From an uncultured Prevotellaceae bacterium (GTDB lineage Bacteria; Bacteroidota; Bacteroidia; Bacteroidales; UBA3663), in the NCBI GenBank assembly GCA_900319235.1, contig ONNR01000003.1:1-64000 (forward strand): a DNA stretch of 64,000 bases, read 5' to 3'. The stretch's first letter is position 1. Each line of letters opens with the position of its first letter. Of this stretch, positions 19,701 through 26,861 are shown piece by piece. The translations under genes and the position numbers were made by a program. A model generated the notes under the pieces. The model was not told the origin of the DNA. It worked only from the letters and a program-made list of their open reading frames with translations, and did not search any database.

Positions 19701-20775
19701 TGAACTTGACAAACTCTTCGACCGTTATTTCCAGCTTTCTCGTCGGCAAACAGGTGTATTCCAATGGGGTACAGGTATCGGTCTTTACTTCTGCCGCAGG
19801 CTGGTGGAGCTTCATCAGGGACTCATCAGCGCAGCCAATCGCTCGGATGGCAATACAGGTTCGGTATTCACGGTGCTGCTGCCTGTCGATGATGCATGCT
19901 ATGCCGATGCCCTGCACCTCGAAGCCTCTCCTTCGCAGGCTGCCGTCTATCCATTGTCACCGAATGCTGAAGGCAATGTGCCTGCTGATGCCGTTGTCGA
20001 GCAGGAGGATGTTAATGACGAGGACGAGCGTCCATCAATCCTTGTGGTCGATGACGATGTAGAGATTGTGCGTTATCTGAAGACGCTGCTTGGGCAAACC
20101 TATCGGGTACGTTCGCGCTTTGATGCCGATGGTGCCCTGCAGGCCATTGCCAAGCAGGAGCCCGATATGATCTTGAGCGACGTGATGATGCCGAGGAAGG
20201 ATGGTTACGAACTGTGCCGCGAAATAAAGGATGACCCGCAGATCTGCCATATCCCTGTGGTGCTCGTTACGGCAAAGACCACCACTTCCGACCAGATCAC
20301 AGGTCTCGATTGTGGAGCCGATGCCTACGTCAGCAAGCCTTTCGACCCCACCTATCTGCTCACGCTTATTGCCAACATCTTCAAGAACCGCGAGAATGTG
20401 CGTTCGTTGCTCACTGCGAATACGCAGACGTCGGGACTCGCCGACAATGTGCTTTCGCCCCAGGACAAGGCGTTCATGGACGAGTTCTATGCCATTATGG
20501 AGAAGGAGCTTTCGAACCCCGATCTCGACATCAACCACATCACCGAGATCATGCACGTGTCGCGTTCGAAGTTCTACTACAAGGTGAAAGGCCTCACGGG
20601 CGAGAAACCTGGCAACTTCTTCCGACTCTTCAAGCTCAATCGTGCTGCCGAACTTCTGCGCGAAGGCAAATACAACGTCTCCGAAATCGCCGACATCACG
20701 GGCTTCAGTTCCCTGTCCTATTTCTCGGCAAGTTTCAAGAAGCAGTTCGGCGTGGCTCCGAGTGAGTTTACGTAA
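16708..20775 (+). CDS. Hybrid two-component system sensor/regulator (HTCS)
   Basis: This 1355-residue one-protein signalling system has a lipoprotein-like signal (LLLVLLMACHRSS), a periplasmic sensor of repeated two-component-regulator propeller motifs (about residues 40-640) and a Y_Y_Y domain (about 670-750). A membrane segment (LWLTWWAKLLYALIGFVLIW, near 770) leads into the histidine kinase (His of NVSHEFRTP near 828; N box NLIGNAIKY; G boxes DDGPGLP and GTGIGLYF). A receiver follows (ILVVDDDVE, Asp of ILSDVMMP near 1158), then a C-terminal AraC-type DNA-binding domain. HTCS proteins bind an oligosaccharide in the periplasm and switch on the neighbouring utilisation locus. It is divergent from the GH3-SusC-SusD-esterase operon, which is its expected target. 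Confidence 0.95.
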   Translation: MKRFCIFALLLVLLMACHRSSEVVVETDSQSVQVSSDLSNQRVMSIVQDTHGYIWIATYRGLNRLDGNQVHQYYCNDKPDGLPDDQVRNLHCDQQGRLWVVTKNGVAIYNGMDAFTHVNIPDRTLLPQNIAENSRGEIFLLMTGQVLRYDSVDNAFDPILSNIPFSSYSDNQMFFDAEDNLWVVTQQGAYCYSTVTGRRVLALDQLEHPIEKSIIIESRLWLALRDEGFKIYDIGERRWEEPDPVLTRDDRLKQANVLSLLFIPTANVLLIGTSMGMFDYRINRQELLHQSDLGFPFEEPRFNVDHFMFDRSRNLWYCSSTKGYEVHSNFERSFIADNYLRATFDDVPVASVAVEGEHRLWIATQPKGLWSYDLKTHQIHQYSSQYLTRLFDDVSQIYYCMFDSRGNLWLCCMPGTVFCLRPEGEELKLVDKYAIELPIVLAETSDHTICVGTYSNSYFTKRAEDNHFEEHYILTNSLSYMANLLPLSDGRTAALVKGQALRMFSLGHTELEPPLIADSAVERCVDRGVFLPSALRQDGEGNLWIGTVSNGLMRYELSSGSLESIPGAPCQDIASIEEDLHGNLWVSTLHGLGCYDPKSRKFSNYYKSDGLNGNEFYDRCSCKLPDGRLVFGGEHGLTIFHPDRISGKSEASIHLEDLRVNNQLVRPSATGPINHHLCTSDVVRLRYDQNNFSISYSALDFGDGLRFSYQYKLEGFNDQWIDAMQSNEAYFSNIPAGDYAFSVRVLSGGQQNVLAERTIPIIISPALWLTWWAKLLYALIGFVLIWYLFASWQRFRLERWTRLQTKREHEHEKRINTMNMSFFANVSHEFRTPLTIIAAPLRQLVDDKSLPAETHDTLTIMQRSVDRMLRLVNQMMDFHKLEDDALRLEVQRLDLVQVISNVLETFKLQAREKNITLTSHGLEEPFVQWVDQDKVEKVIYNLIGNAIKYIPSGGHVVLDFDTITRQDAAARDPRAAELHAERLVEIRVSDDGPGLPENELDKLFDRYFQLSRRQTGVFQWGTGIGLYFCRRLVELHQGLISAANRSDGNTGSVFTVLLPVDDACYADALHLEASPSQAAVYPLSPNAEGNVPADAVVEQEDVNDEDERPSILVVDDDVEIVRYLKTLLGQTYRVRSRFDADGALQAIAKQEPDMILSDVMMPRKDGYELCREIKDDPQICHIPVVLVTAKTTTSDQITGLDCGADAYVSKPFDPTYLLTLIANIFKNRENVRSLLTANTQTSGLADNVLSPQDKAFMDEFYAIMEKELSNPDLDINHITEIMHVSRSKFYYKVKGLTGEKPGNFFRLFKLNRAAELLREGKYNVSEIADITGFSSLSYFSASFKKQFGVAPSEFT

Positions 20776-20779
20776 GAAT

Positions 20780-20919
20780 ATTTATAGGGATATTAAGGGA
20801 TAATTGGGGAAATTAAGGGATATTTGGGGACATTACTTTCGCCTTGTTGAGAATGGGACCCAAAAACATTCGTCCCTTATAATCCCTTAATATCCCTTAA
20901 AATCCCCAAGAATCCCTTA
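20780..20919. repeat. Interspersed hairpin element between convergent genes
   Basis: Arms of gggatatta/gggataattg units and inverted cccttaatat units flank the core ttcgccttgttgagaatggg followed by acccaaaaacattcgtccc. It exactly fills the gap between the stop of the HTCS gene and the stop of the convergent receptor gene, whose stop codon is inside the right arm. It could end transcription from both sides. Confidence 0.8.
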
Positions 20920-22950
20920 TTTCGACAATATTCCCGTATCGTTATCCCGATGATTCATCGTGCGCTGGATGTCGCGGTATGAACGTCCATGGTCCAGACG
21001 ATAGGAGACCTTCAACGTGAACATGTTTCCATAGTCACGCTGATGCTGCGTGATGTCCTTGTGGACATATCGGTTCACGACTTCCGACTTGTAGGCGAGG
21101 GGATGCTGGCTGAAAGGGTGTTGGGCAAAAAGGGAAATCGAGAGGGAAGGGTTGACCTGATACGTTGCTGTGAAGTACCATGCCGGTGCTTGATGTCCAC
21201 GATGTTCGCCCTCCATGAAGTTCCATCCATTGTCGGCGTAAGCTCCAAGCATCCATTGGTTCAGATAGGCCTGCAGCGAACAGCCTCCATTGAATGAGGT
21301 GTAGGTATGGGTGTAGTCCTCCCCGAAGTTGAAGAAGCGATAGATGCCACCATAGAGCGTGGCCACGAGACGGTCGGGCAGGATGCTCCACTGGTTGTAG
21401 CTGTCGATATGGAAGAAGCTGCATTCGTTGTCCGCATTGGTCTGTGTCTTGAAGAAGTGTCCGTCCTGACGGATGTATTTCTCCATGTTGCAATGCGGAT
21501 TGCTGCGGTAATTGCCCTGCAGCTGCGTTGTGAAACGTGGGGTGGAGTAGGTAAGCTGCAGGTTGTGTGTCATCACTCGATTGGGATGTATCTCGGGGTT
21601 GCCGAGAATGGTCTCCATCGAGTTTTGTTTGATGCTGACGTTGCTCACGAGGGCAATCTGCGAAACGTGCTGGGAAATCTCGAAGTCGTATTTGAGTTTC
21701 AGCTGGTCGGTCAATGGATAGCTCAACGAGAGTTTCGGACGGAAGAGCCAGAAGTCCTGTCGGGTCCCGCTCTGTCGGTAATAACGTCGGCTTGCGCCTA
21801 ATCCACCCATGTAGCTGAGTCGATGGAGATGCCCCTTGATCTGGCCAAAGAGATAGAGGGCAGAAGTATGTATGTCGTTGGTGGCCTCGGCATCGCCCCG
21901 GTACTCGTTGTGACTGTATCGTTGCGAGAACTGGATGCCTGACGACAGCGTGAAGGGCTTCAAACTTTTCTCGTAGATGGCTTCGCTCCAGAGCGAGTAG
22001 GTGCGGCCGTCGGTGTCATAACGATAGGGGGTGTCCTCGTCATTGCGGACGCTGCCCTTGGTTCGGATGAAGGTGCCCACCACATTGGCTGTCAGCGACT
22101 GCTGACCCTTGAAGTCCTGGTGATAATAGAGGTCGAGCGAAGGCGAACTGTTGCGACTCGAAGTATAGTCATCGTAGGCGATGCCATTGAGCGCTATCAC
22201 ATCCTCGCTGCGCTGGGGATGGATGTCGGTGCTGCCTATGAGTTTGGCTTGCAGCACGTAGCTGCTGTCACTGAGGCTGTAGGTCAGCTGGGCATTGTGA
22301 CTGAGGTTCCGGCTGCGTGAACTCAGACTCTTTCGGTGCATAGTGACGATGTCTCCGCTCTCCAGCTGGTAGGTCGAAAGCTCATCGTATTCCGCGCCCT
22401 TGAAGTCCTGGTAGTCGAGCGAGTAGCTCAGGCCGAACTCGCTGCGTCCACGATTCGCCTTGGCATAGAGCGACTCGTTGCCATTGACTGCAGTCAGGGT
22501 GTTGGTGAGCTGTGAACCGATGACGTAGCCGCTGACGGGTTTCTTGAGTTTGATGTTAATGATGTAGGCCACATCCTCGCCATAGCGCACCCCGGGATTG
22601 TCGATATACTCGATGTGTTCGACACCCTTCAAGTCGAGGGTCTGCAGATCTTCGCGTGAGGCGATGACGTCGTTGATGCGCACCTGCACGGAGCCAAGAT
22701 TCGTAAGCGCCGTGATACTGTTCATGGCTTCGTCCACACGGATATGCGGCAGAGTGAGTTTGGCCAACAGAGAGTAGCCATTGGTTGATGTTTCGATGAG
22801 TTGGGCCGAAGGATAGAACCACTGTCCATCCACCTTCTGTACTACACGTGCACCTTTGACGGTCACTTCGTCGAGGGTGACACTCTTCTCTTCTTGTGCG
22901 GCTGCAGTCCATGCGCAGGCCACCATACAAATGATAAGGAATCTCTTCAT
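20917..22950 (-). CDS. Outer-membrane beta-barrel receptor (TonB-dependent-receptor-like)
   Basis: This 677-residue protein has a signal peptide (MKRFLIICMVACAWTAAAQ), a plug-like N-terminal domain (VTLDEVTVKGARVV to PGVRYGEDVAYIINIKLKKP, about residues 24-135) and a long barrel. Unlike SusC it has no carboxypeptidase-regulatory-like domain and no SusD partner. Its substrate is not shown by sequence. The upstream gene encodes a membrane-anchored winged-helix protein and an unusual four-half-site operator lies just before its promoter, so it is probably under specific control. Confidence 0.8.
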   Translation of the reverse strand: MKRFLIICMVACAWTAAAQEEKSVTLDEVTVKGARVVQKVDGQWFYPSAQLIETSTNGYSLLAKLTLPHIRVDEAMNSITALTNLGSVQVRINDVIASREDLQTLDLKGVEHIEYIDNPGVRYGEDVAYIINIKLKKPVSGYVIGSQLTNTLTAVNGNESLYAKANRGRSEFGLSYSLDYQDFKGAEYDELSTYQLESGDIVTMHRKSLSSRSRNLSHNAQLTYSLSDSSYVLQAKLIGSTDIHPQRSEDVIALNGIAYDDYTSSRNSSPSLDLYYHQDFKGQQSLTANVVGTFIRTKGSVRNDEDTPYRYDTDGRTYSLWSEAIYEKSLKPFTLSSGIQFSQRYSHNEYRGDAEATNDIHTSALYLFGQIKGHLHRLSYMGGLGASRRYYRQSGTRQDFWLFRPKLSLSYPLTDQLKLKYDFEISQHVSQIALVSNVSIKQNSMETILGNPEIHPNRVMTHNLQLTYSTPRFTTQLQGNYRSNPHCNMEKYIRQDGHFFKTQTNADNECSFFHIDSYNQWSILPDRLVATLYGGIYRFFNFGEDYTHTYTSFNGGCSLQAYLNQWMLGAYADNGWNFMEGEHRGHQAPAWYFTATYQVNPSLSISLFAQHPFSQHPLAYKSEVVNRYVHKDITQHQRDYGNMFTLKVSYRLDHGRSYRDIQRTMNHRDNDTGILSK

Positions 22951-22970
22951 ACGTTTTGCAATTGGTGGTG

Positions 22971-22978
22971 CAAAGGTA
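22971..22978 (-). promoter_or_regulatory. -7 box of the outer-membrane receptor gene
   Basis: TACCTTTG on the minus strand, 20 bases upstream of the start codon; a TTG lies at about 23000-23002 on the same strand. Confidence 0.7.
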
Positions 22979-23011
22979 CGAAGAGATTCCTGTTTGTTCC
23001 AAATAATCTTG

Positions 23012-23051
23012 CTGACATTTGTCTGACATTTTGCTGTCAGGTCTTTGTCAG
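23012..23051 (-). promoter_or_regulatory. Four-half-site palindromic operator
   Basis: On the plus strand CTGACA starts at 23012 and 23023, and TGTCAG at 23035 and 23046. The array is therefore a perfect mirror (two half-sites in each direction) with spacings of 11, 12 and 11 bases, so all half-sites face nearly the same side of the helix. It ends about 10 bases upstream of the -33 region of the receptor promoter, a position suited to an activator. The winged-helix protein encoded next door is a candidate ligand (inference). Confidence 0.7.
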
Positions 23052-23059
23052 TGTCCTAT

Positions 23060-23797
23060 CTATTTGTGCATCAACCGATAGGCTCTGCTGCGGTCGGAGG
23101 TGATGCAGAGGTCGGAATGTTGTTCAATGATGGGGCGAAGTCGGCGGATCAGGGTGTAGAGCGTGTCGCTGGCATCGGGTTTGCGGGGCCAAAGAGCATC
23201 GCAGATCTCAGCCTTTGTCAAGGTGTGGGAAGGGGAGGCGAAGAACAATTCCATCAACTGCTGCTGCATAGGAGTGAGGGGTACCTCGTGGCCGGTGGAA
23301 GCGTAGAAACGATGCTCGGTTTCGGAGTAGGTCAGGCCACCGTAGGTGTTTCGAGCCAAATTATTGTTTGGTGTGAATCCATTGCCCAATGGAAGAGGAA
23401 CGAGTGCCTCGGCGTCTTCTCGCGAACGTTTTCGATGATAGCAAACCATCAGGGCCCATAGCCCTGTCATGATCCATAGTAGGGTGGCAGGTTTCTGGTC
23501 AGAAAGGCCGAAGATAGTGGCTTCGGAGCAATGTGCAGAGGCCTTGAATTGTCCGGCCTGGACATCGACCAGAAGTGAAGCCTTGCCGCGCAGTTCGGGA
23601 ATTTGCAGCAGACTATTGAAAGTGCGGAGGGTGTCTTGCGTGATGACGTTGCTCTCCTGCTGCTGCATCGTGAGGGTCAGGGCGCGGTCGAGTTCCTCAT
23701 TGACCCTTTGGCTCGTGGCATAGTAGCTCCTGTAGGTGGCCCAACAGGAGGAGAAGAGCAATGCGAATAGGACGATAAGTGCGTGATGGGATTTCAT
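23060..23797 (-). CDS. Membrane-anchored winged-helix transcriptional regulator
   Basis: This 245-residue protein has an N-terminal hydrophobic segment (ALIVLFALLFSSCWA), an extracytoplasmic stretch of about 85 residues and a second membrane segment (ATLLWIMTGLWALMVCY, about residues 104-120). The C-terminal OmpR/PhoB-type winged-helix domain is recognisable (VPLTPMQQQLMELFFASPSH, LTKAEICDALWPRKPDASDTLYTLIRRLR). There is no receiver domain. This layout resembles ToxR/CadC-type one-component regulators with the DNA-binding domain on the opposite end. It starts three bases after the histidine kinase stop, so it is probably the third gene of that operon. Target: probably the four-half-site operator just downstream. 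Confidence 0.75.
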   Translation of the reverse strand: MKSHHALIVLFALLFSSCWATYRSYYATSQRVNEELDRALTLTMQQQESNVITQDTLRTFNSLLQIPELRGKASLLVDVQAGQFKASAHCSEATIFGLSDQKPATLLWIMTGLWALMVCYHRKRSREDAEALVPLPLGNGFTPNNNLARNTYGGLTYSETEHRFYASTGHEVPLTPMQQQLMELFFASPSHTLTKAEICDALWPRKPDASDTLYTLIRRLRPIIEQHSDLCITSDRSRAYRLMHK

Positions 23798-23800
23798 AGA

Positions 23801-24703
23801 TTATTCTCTATTATATGGTATATTGAGGAGGAAGGTGACGTGACATCCGAGGAGGGGCCGGTCGGCGAGTTCGAGCATTCCACCTTGCTGGAGCATCATT
23901 CGGCGGCTCAATGGGAGGCCAATGCCGCTGCCACGTCGTTTCGTGGAGAAAAATGGCACGAAGAGGGTGGGACGGTTTTCGGCAGGGATGGGCTCGCCAT
24001 CATTTCCGACAAACAGTTCGAGGGGTAAACCTTTCGAACCCTTCGAACCTTTCGAACCTTTCAACTTTTCGTTGGTGGCTTCGATGACAATCTTTTGTGC
24101 CCCGGCTTCGGCGGCATTCTTCACCAGATTCATCAAGACTTGGCGTAACATGCCGGCATCGGCACGCACGTTCGTGTTTTTGGGAACGTTGATTTGCCAC
24201 GAGAGCTGGGGATAGGTGCGGCTGATGTCGTCGAGCATTGCGGGCAGTTCGACAGTGCTGAGCATAGGTTGTTCCAACTCGGACATCTTGCGATAGTTGG
24301 AGACAAATTCACTTAGGTGGCGCGAGGTGTCGTAAATGGCCTTGACACCGTCCTCGAACTCCGACCCCTTCACGTCGGGATGGTTCAGTAGCGACTGGCT
24401 GATGCTGGTGATGGGTGCTGTGGCGTTCATGATCTCGTGGGTCAGCACGCGAGTAAGGCGTTCCCACGTATCGACTTCGTTCTGATTGACTTGTTCGCGG
24501 ATGGTATTCCCCAGTTCGTTCAAGGTCTCCTGCATGGCGCGCTCTCCGCTGGGCAGTCCCTTGGTGGGCAGACGGAACGAGAAGTCGCGGTTGCGTATGG
24601 CTTCACGCATCAGCCACGCCCTTTGCCGCAGGATGCGCTGGTGGCGCACCCATAGCAGGACGATGATGACGAGGAGGAGGGCGATGATGATGAGGAGGGG
24701 CAT
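23801..24703 (-). CDS. Sensor histidine kinase
   Basis: This 300-residue kinase has one N-terminal membrane segment (LLIIIALLLVIIVLLWV) and no periplasmic sensor domain. The H box is LTHEIMNATAPI (His at about residue 89), the N box NLVKNAAEAGA, and the G boxes VGNDGEPI and GSGIGLPLSRRM. The start at 24703 is chosen because upstream codons in the same frame are the shadow of the response regulator gene. It follows that gene by 53 bases. A run of GSK repeats (KGSKGSKGSKG), encoded by 9-base DNA repeats at about 24028-24065, is inserted just before the G1 box. It presumably phosphorylates the response regulator encoded upstream. Confidence 0.88.
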   Translation of the reverse strand: MPLLIIIALLLVIIVLLWVRHQRILRQRAWLMREAIRNRDFSFRLPTKGLPSGERAMQETLNELGNTIREQVNQNEVDTWERLTRVLTHEIMNATAPITSISQSLLNHPDVKGSEFEDGVKAIYDTSRHLSEFVSNYRKMSELEQPMLSTVELPAMLDDISRTYPQLSWQINVPKNTNVRADAGMLRQVLMNLVKNAAEAGAQKIVIEATNEKLKGSKGSKGSKGLPLELFVGNDGEPIPAENRPTLFVPFFSTKRRGSGIGLPLSRRMMLQQGGMLELADRPLLGCHVTFLLNIPYNRE

Positions 24704-24756
24704 GGAGGCTGAGGTAAAGGTGCAGCCAAGCTTGGCTGCGACGAAACACGAGGGGA

Positions 24757-25293
24757 TTACACCTCGAGCTTCTTCATTTTGTTGTAGAGGGTTTGGCGGG
24801 TGATGCCGAGTTGCTCGGCGGCGAGCTTCATGTTGCCATGGCAGCGATCGATGGCGCGGCGGATGTGGTCGGTCTCCATTTCGTCGAGGGTGGCCATATC
24901 GTCGGCGGCATCGAGCACGTCCTTGAGCTTGCGCACCAGTTCGTCGTTGTCCCAGGGCTTGGTGATGAAGTCGGAGGCTCCGCTCTTCAGTCCGCGCACG
25001 GCCAGATTGACATCGGCGTAGGCTGTGATGAGTACCACGGGCAGTTCGGGATGATGTTTGCGAATAGCACGAAGCCAGAAGAGGCCGTCTTGTCCGGTGT
25101 TGACACCGATGGAGAAGTTCATGTCGAGCAGCACGAGGTTGACCACCTCCTGGTTCAGTATGGTGAGCACCGAATCGGGTGATGATTTGGTTATGATACG
25201 TTGGAAGGTGCCCGACAGACAATAGCGCAAAGCCGTGAGGATGGCCTCATTGTCGTCGATGACCAGGATTGTTCCGTATTTGTCCTTTTGCAT
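24757..25293 (-). CDS. Response regulator: receiver plus Fis-type HTH, no AAA+ domain
   Basis: This 178-residue regulator has an NtrC-type receiver at the N-terminus (TILVIDDNEAIL; phospho-acceptor Asp57 in VLLDMNFSIG; Thr in LITAYADV; Lys in ITKPW). It ends with a Fis-type helix-turn-helix (HGNMKLAAEQLGITRQTLYN). The sigma-54-interacting AAA+ domain that normally lies between them is absent, so it should act at ordinary promoters, as PrrA/RegA-type regulators do. The start at 25293 follows the -7 box at 25319-25326. It is divergent from the TolC gene, and one of six identical twin-palindrome promoters lies between them; this protein is the best candidate to bind all six. Confidence 0.9.
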   Translation of the reverse strand: MQKDKYGTILVIDDNEAILTALRYCLSGTFQRIITKSSPDSVLTILNQEVVNLVLLDMNFSIGVNTGQDGLFWLRAIRKHHPELPVVLITAYADVNLAVRGLKSGASDFITKPWDNDELVRKLKDVLDAADDMATLDEMETDHIRRAIDRCHGNMKLAAEQLGITRQTLYNKMKKLEV

Positions 25294-25318
25294 CTTGTTT
25301 TTCTTTTTATTGACGTGG

Positions 25319-25326
25319 CAAAGATA
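25319..25326 (-). promoter_or_regulatory. -7 box of the response regulator operon
   Basis: TATCTTTG on the minus strand, 26 bases before the start codon. The twin palindrome at 25386-25426 lies 60 bases upstream, so the regulator may also control its own operon. Confidence 0.7.
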
Positions 25327-25385
25327 GTGAATTTTTCGAAAGGGAAGCACATTTCGGCCTATTTTTTCACGTCTTCGACAAAAAA

Positions 25386-25483
25386 GTGTCCATTTTTTAG
25401 ACACAATGCTGTATAAAATTTTGACAAACCGCCTTTAAGGGCCTAAAAACTCTTGCCCACTTCTACTATTTAATGTACCTTTG
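25386..25483 (+). promoter_or_regulatory. Twin-palindrome promoter A (TolC operon)
   Basis: Dyad 1 is at 25386-25404 (gtgtc-N9-gacac), dyad 2 at 25410-25426 (tgtataaaattttgaca), TTG at 25453-25455 and the -7 box TACCTTTG at 25476-25483. The last base of dyad 2 is 50 bp before the first base of the -7 box, and TTG to -7 is 23 bp. The same values hold at all six sites of this type in the window. Confidence 0.9.
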
Positions 25484-25511
25484 CAACAGAAAAACCAAAG
25501 GATTGAAGAAT

Positions 25512-26849
25512 ATGAACCGAACATTCATCACCCTCGCATTGCTGCTGACAGCGGGCGGTGTCGGAGCCCAGGAGATGGCGCTGACGGCTGACGACTGCAT
25601 GCGCTATGCGGTGGAACACAATCACGACATCCGCATCAGCCAACTGACGCAGGACACGCGACGTGCCGAACGTACTGGTGCCATCGGTGCCTTCCTGCCG
25701 TCGGTCAATGGCAGTATCGGCGCACAATATAACTTCGGACGTGCCATCGACCCCGAGACCAATACCTATACCAACGTGAGTACCTTTTATAATGGCTATT
25801 CGGTACAGGCTACACTTCCCGTCTTCGATGGCTTCCAGCGTATCAACCAGCTTCGTGCAGCCAAGGCAAGTCTGCTGATGGGAAGCAGCCAGTTGCGAGC
25901 CCAGCAGGATGAACTTGCCCTGCAGGTCTTCGAGGCCTATTGCAACGTACTCTACTATCAGGGCACGGTGAAGATGGCCGAAGAGAAACGTGAGCAGAGC
26001 CAACTCACCCTGCGTCAGACTCAGGTGATGGCCGAAGTAGGACAGAAGAGCGAGGCCGACGTTGCCCAGATGGAAGCGCAACTTGCAGGCGATGACTACG
26101 AGATCACCCGCCAGCAGAACGAACTCTCGACCGCCCTGCTCACCCTCAAGCAACTGATGAACTATCCGGAGGAGGACTCGCTGGTGATTGCGGGAGAGGA
26201 TCGGAATACTCTGAGTGATCGGAGTTCTCGGAGCACTCCGAATACTCTGAATACTCCGAACTTCGAAGAAGCTCAGACCCTTGAGAACCCCGCAGTAGCC
26301 GCAGCTGCCCAGAACGTCATCGTGGCAAAGCGAAGACTGAGCATGGCTCGTGGCGCACTGAGTCCATCGCTTTCGATCAGCGGAGGCATCAGCACTTCGT
26401 ACAACAAGATGCTGCACACCGAGGCCACAGGTTTTCGCGACCAGTTGGAGGCAAACCGTGGCGAGTATATCTATGCATCGGTCAGCATTCCGATATTCAA
26501 CCGTTTGGAGAACCTGACCAATATTCGTCGTCAGCGCAACAACCTGCGTATTGCCGAAGAGGAGTTGGAGCAGAAGCGCGACGAACTCGTCAAACTCCAA
26601 CTGCAGGCAGCCAACGACTGTGAAGGCTTTCGCAAACAAACCCTGCAGATGCAGCACAAAGTAGAGGCCGACAGCATCGCTGCCCGTTTGACCACACGCA
26701 AGTATGAGGAAGGTCTTTCGTCGGCCATCGATGTGCAGACCTCGGCAGCCACTCTGCTGGAGAGCCGAGCTCGGCTGTTGCAATGCCGGCTGATGCTGGC
26801 TCTGAAACAGAAACTTGTAAATTATTATAAAGGATACCCAATCTTATAA
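25512..26849 (+). CDS. TolC-family outer-membrane efflux protein
   Basis: This 445-residue protein has a signal peptide (FITLALLLTAGGVGAQ) and two outer-membrane-efflux repeats with long helices. MALTADDCMRYAVEHNHDIR opens the first, and the second starts near AVAAAAQNVIVAKRRLSMAR. It forms the outer-membrane duct of an ABC- or RND-type exporter and is followed after 12 bases by a membrane-fusion protein gene and then FtsX-type permeases, so an ABC exporter is expected. The loop between the two repeats (about residues 232-255, RNTLSDRSSRSTPNTLNTPN) is low-complexity and comes from short direct and inverted DNA repeats at 26205-26272. Confidence 0.92.
   Translation: MNRTFITLALLLTAGGVGAQEMALTADDCMRYAVEHNHDIRISQLTQDTRRAERTGAIGAFLPSVNGSIGAQYNFGRAIDPETNTYTNVSTFYNGYSVQATLPVFDGFQRINQLRAAKASLLMGSSQLRAQQDELALQVFEAYCNVLYYQGTVKMAEEKREQSQLTLRQTQVMAEVGQKSEADVAQMEAQLAGDDYEITRQQNELSTALLTLKQLMNYPEEDSLVIAGEDRNTLSDRSSRSTPNTLNTPNFEEAQTLENPAVAAAAQNVIVAKRRLSMARGALSPSLSISGGISTSYNKMLHTEATGFRDQLEANRGEYIYASVSIPIFNRLENLTNIRRQRNNLRIAEEELEQKRDELVKLQLQAANDCEGFRKQTLQMQHKVEADSIAARLTTRKYEEGLSSAIDVQTSAATLLESRARLLQCRLMLALKQKLVNYYKGYPIL
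26205..26272. repeat. Short tandem and inverted repeats inside the TolC gene
   Basis: The stretch holds cggaatactctgag, cggagttctcggag and then the inverted ctccgaatactctg and aatactccgaac, giving a hairpin with arms of 10-11-base units. It is in frame and falls in the interdomain loop, where an insertion is likely tolerated. Confidence 0.7.
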
Positions 26850-26861
26850 AGGCATATTCCC

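Noticed and set aside
24704..25222. Extension of the histidine kinase frame by 173 residues
   Set aside because: The extension overlaps the response regulator gene in another frame and has the composition of a shadow; the kinase starts naturally with its membrane helix at 24703.
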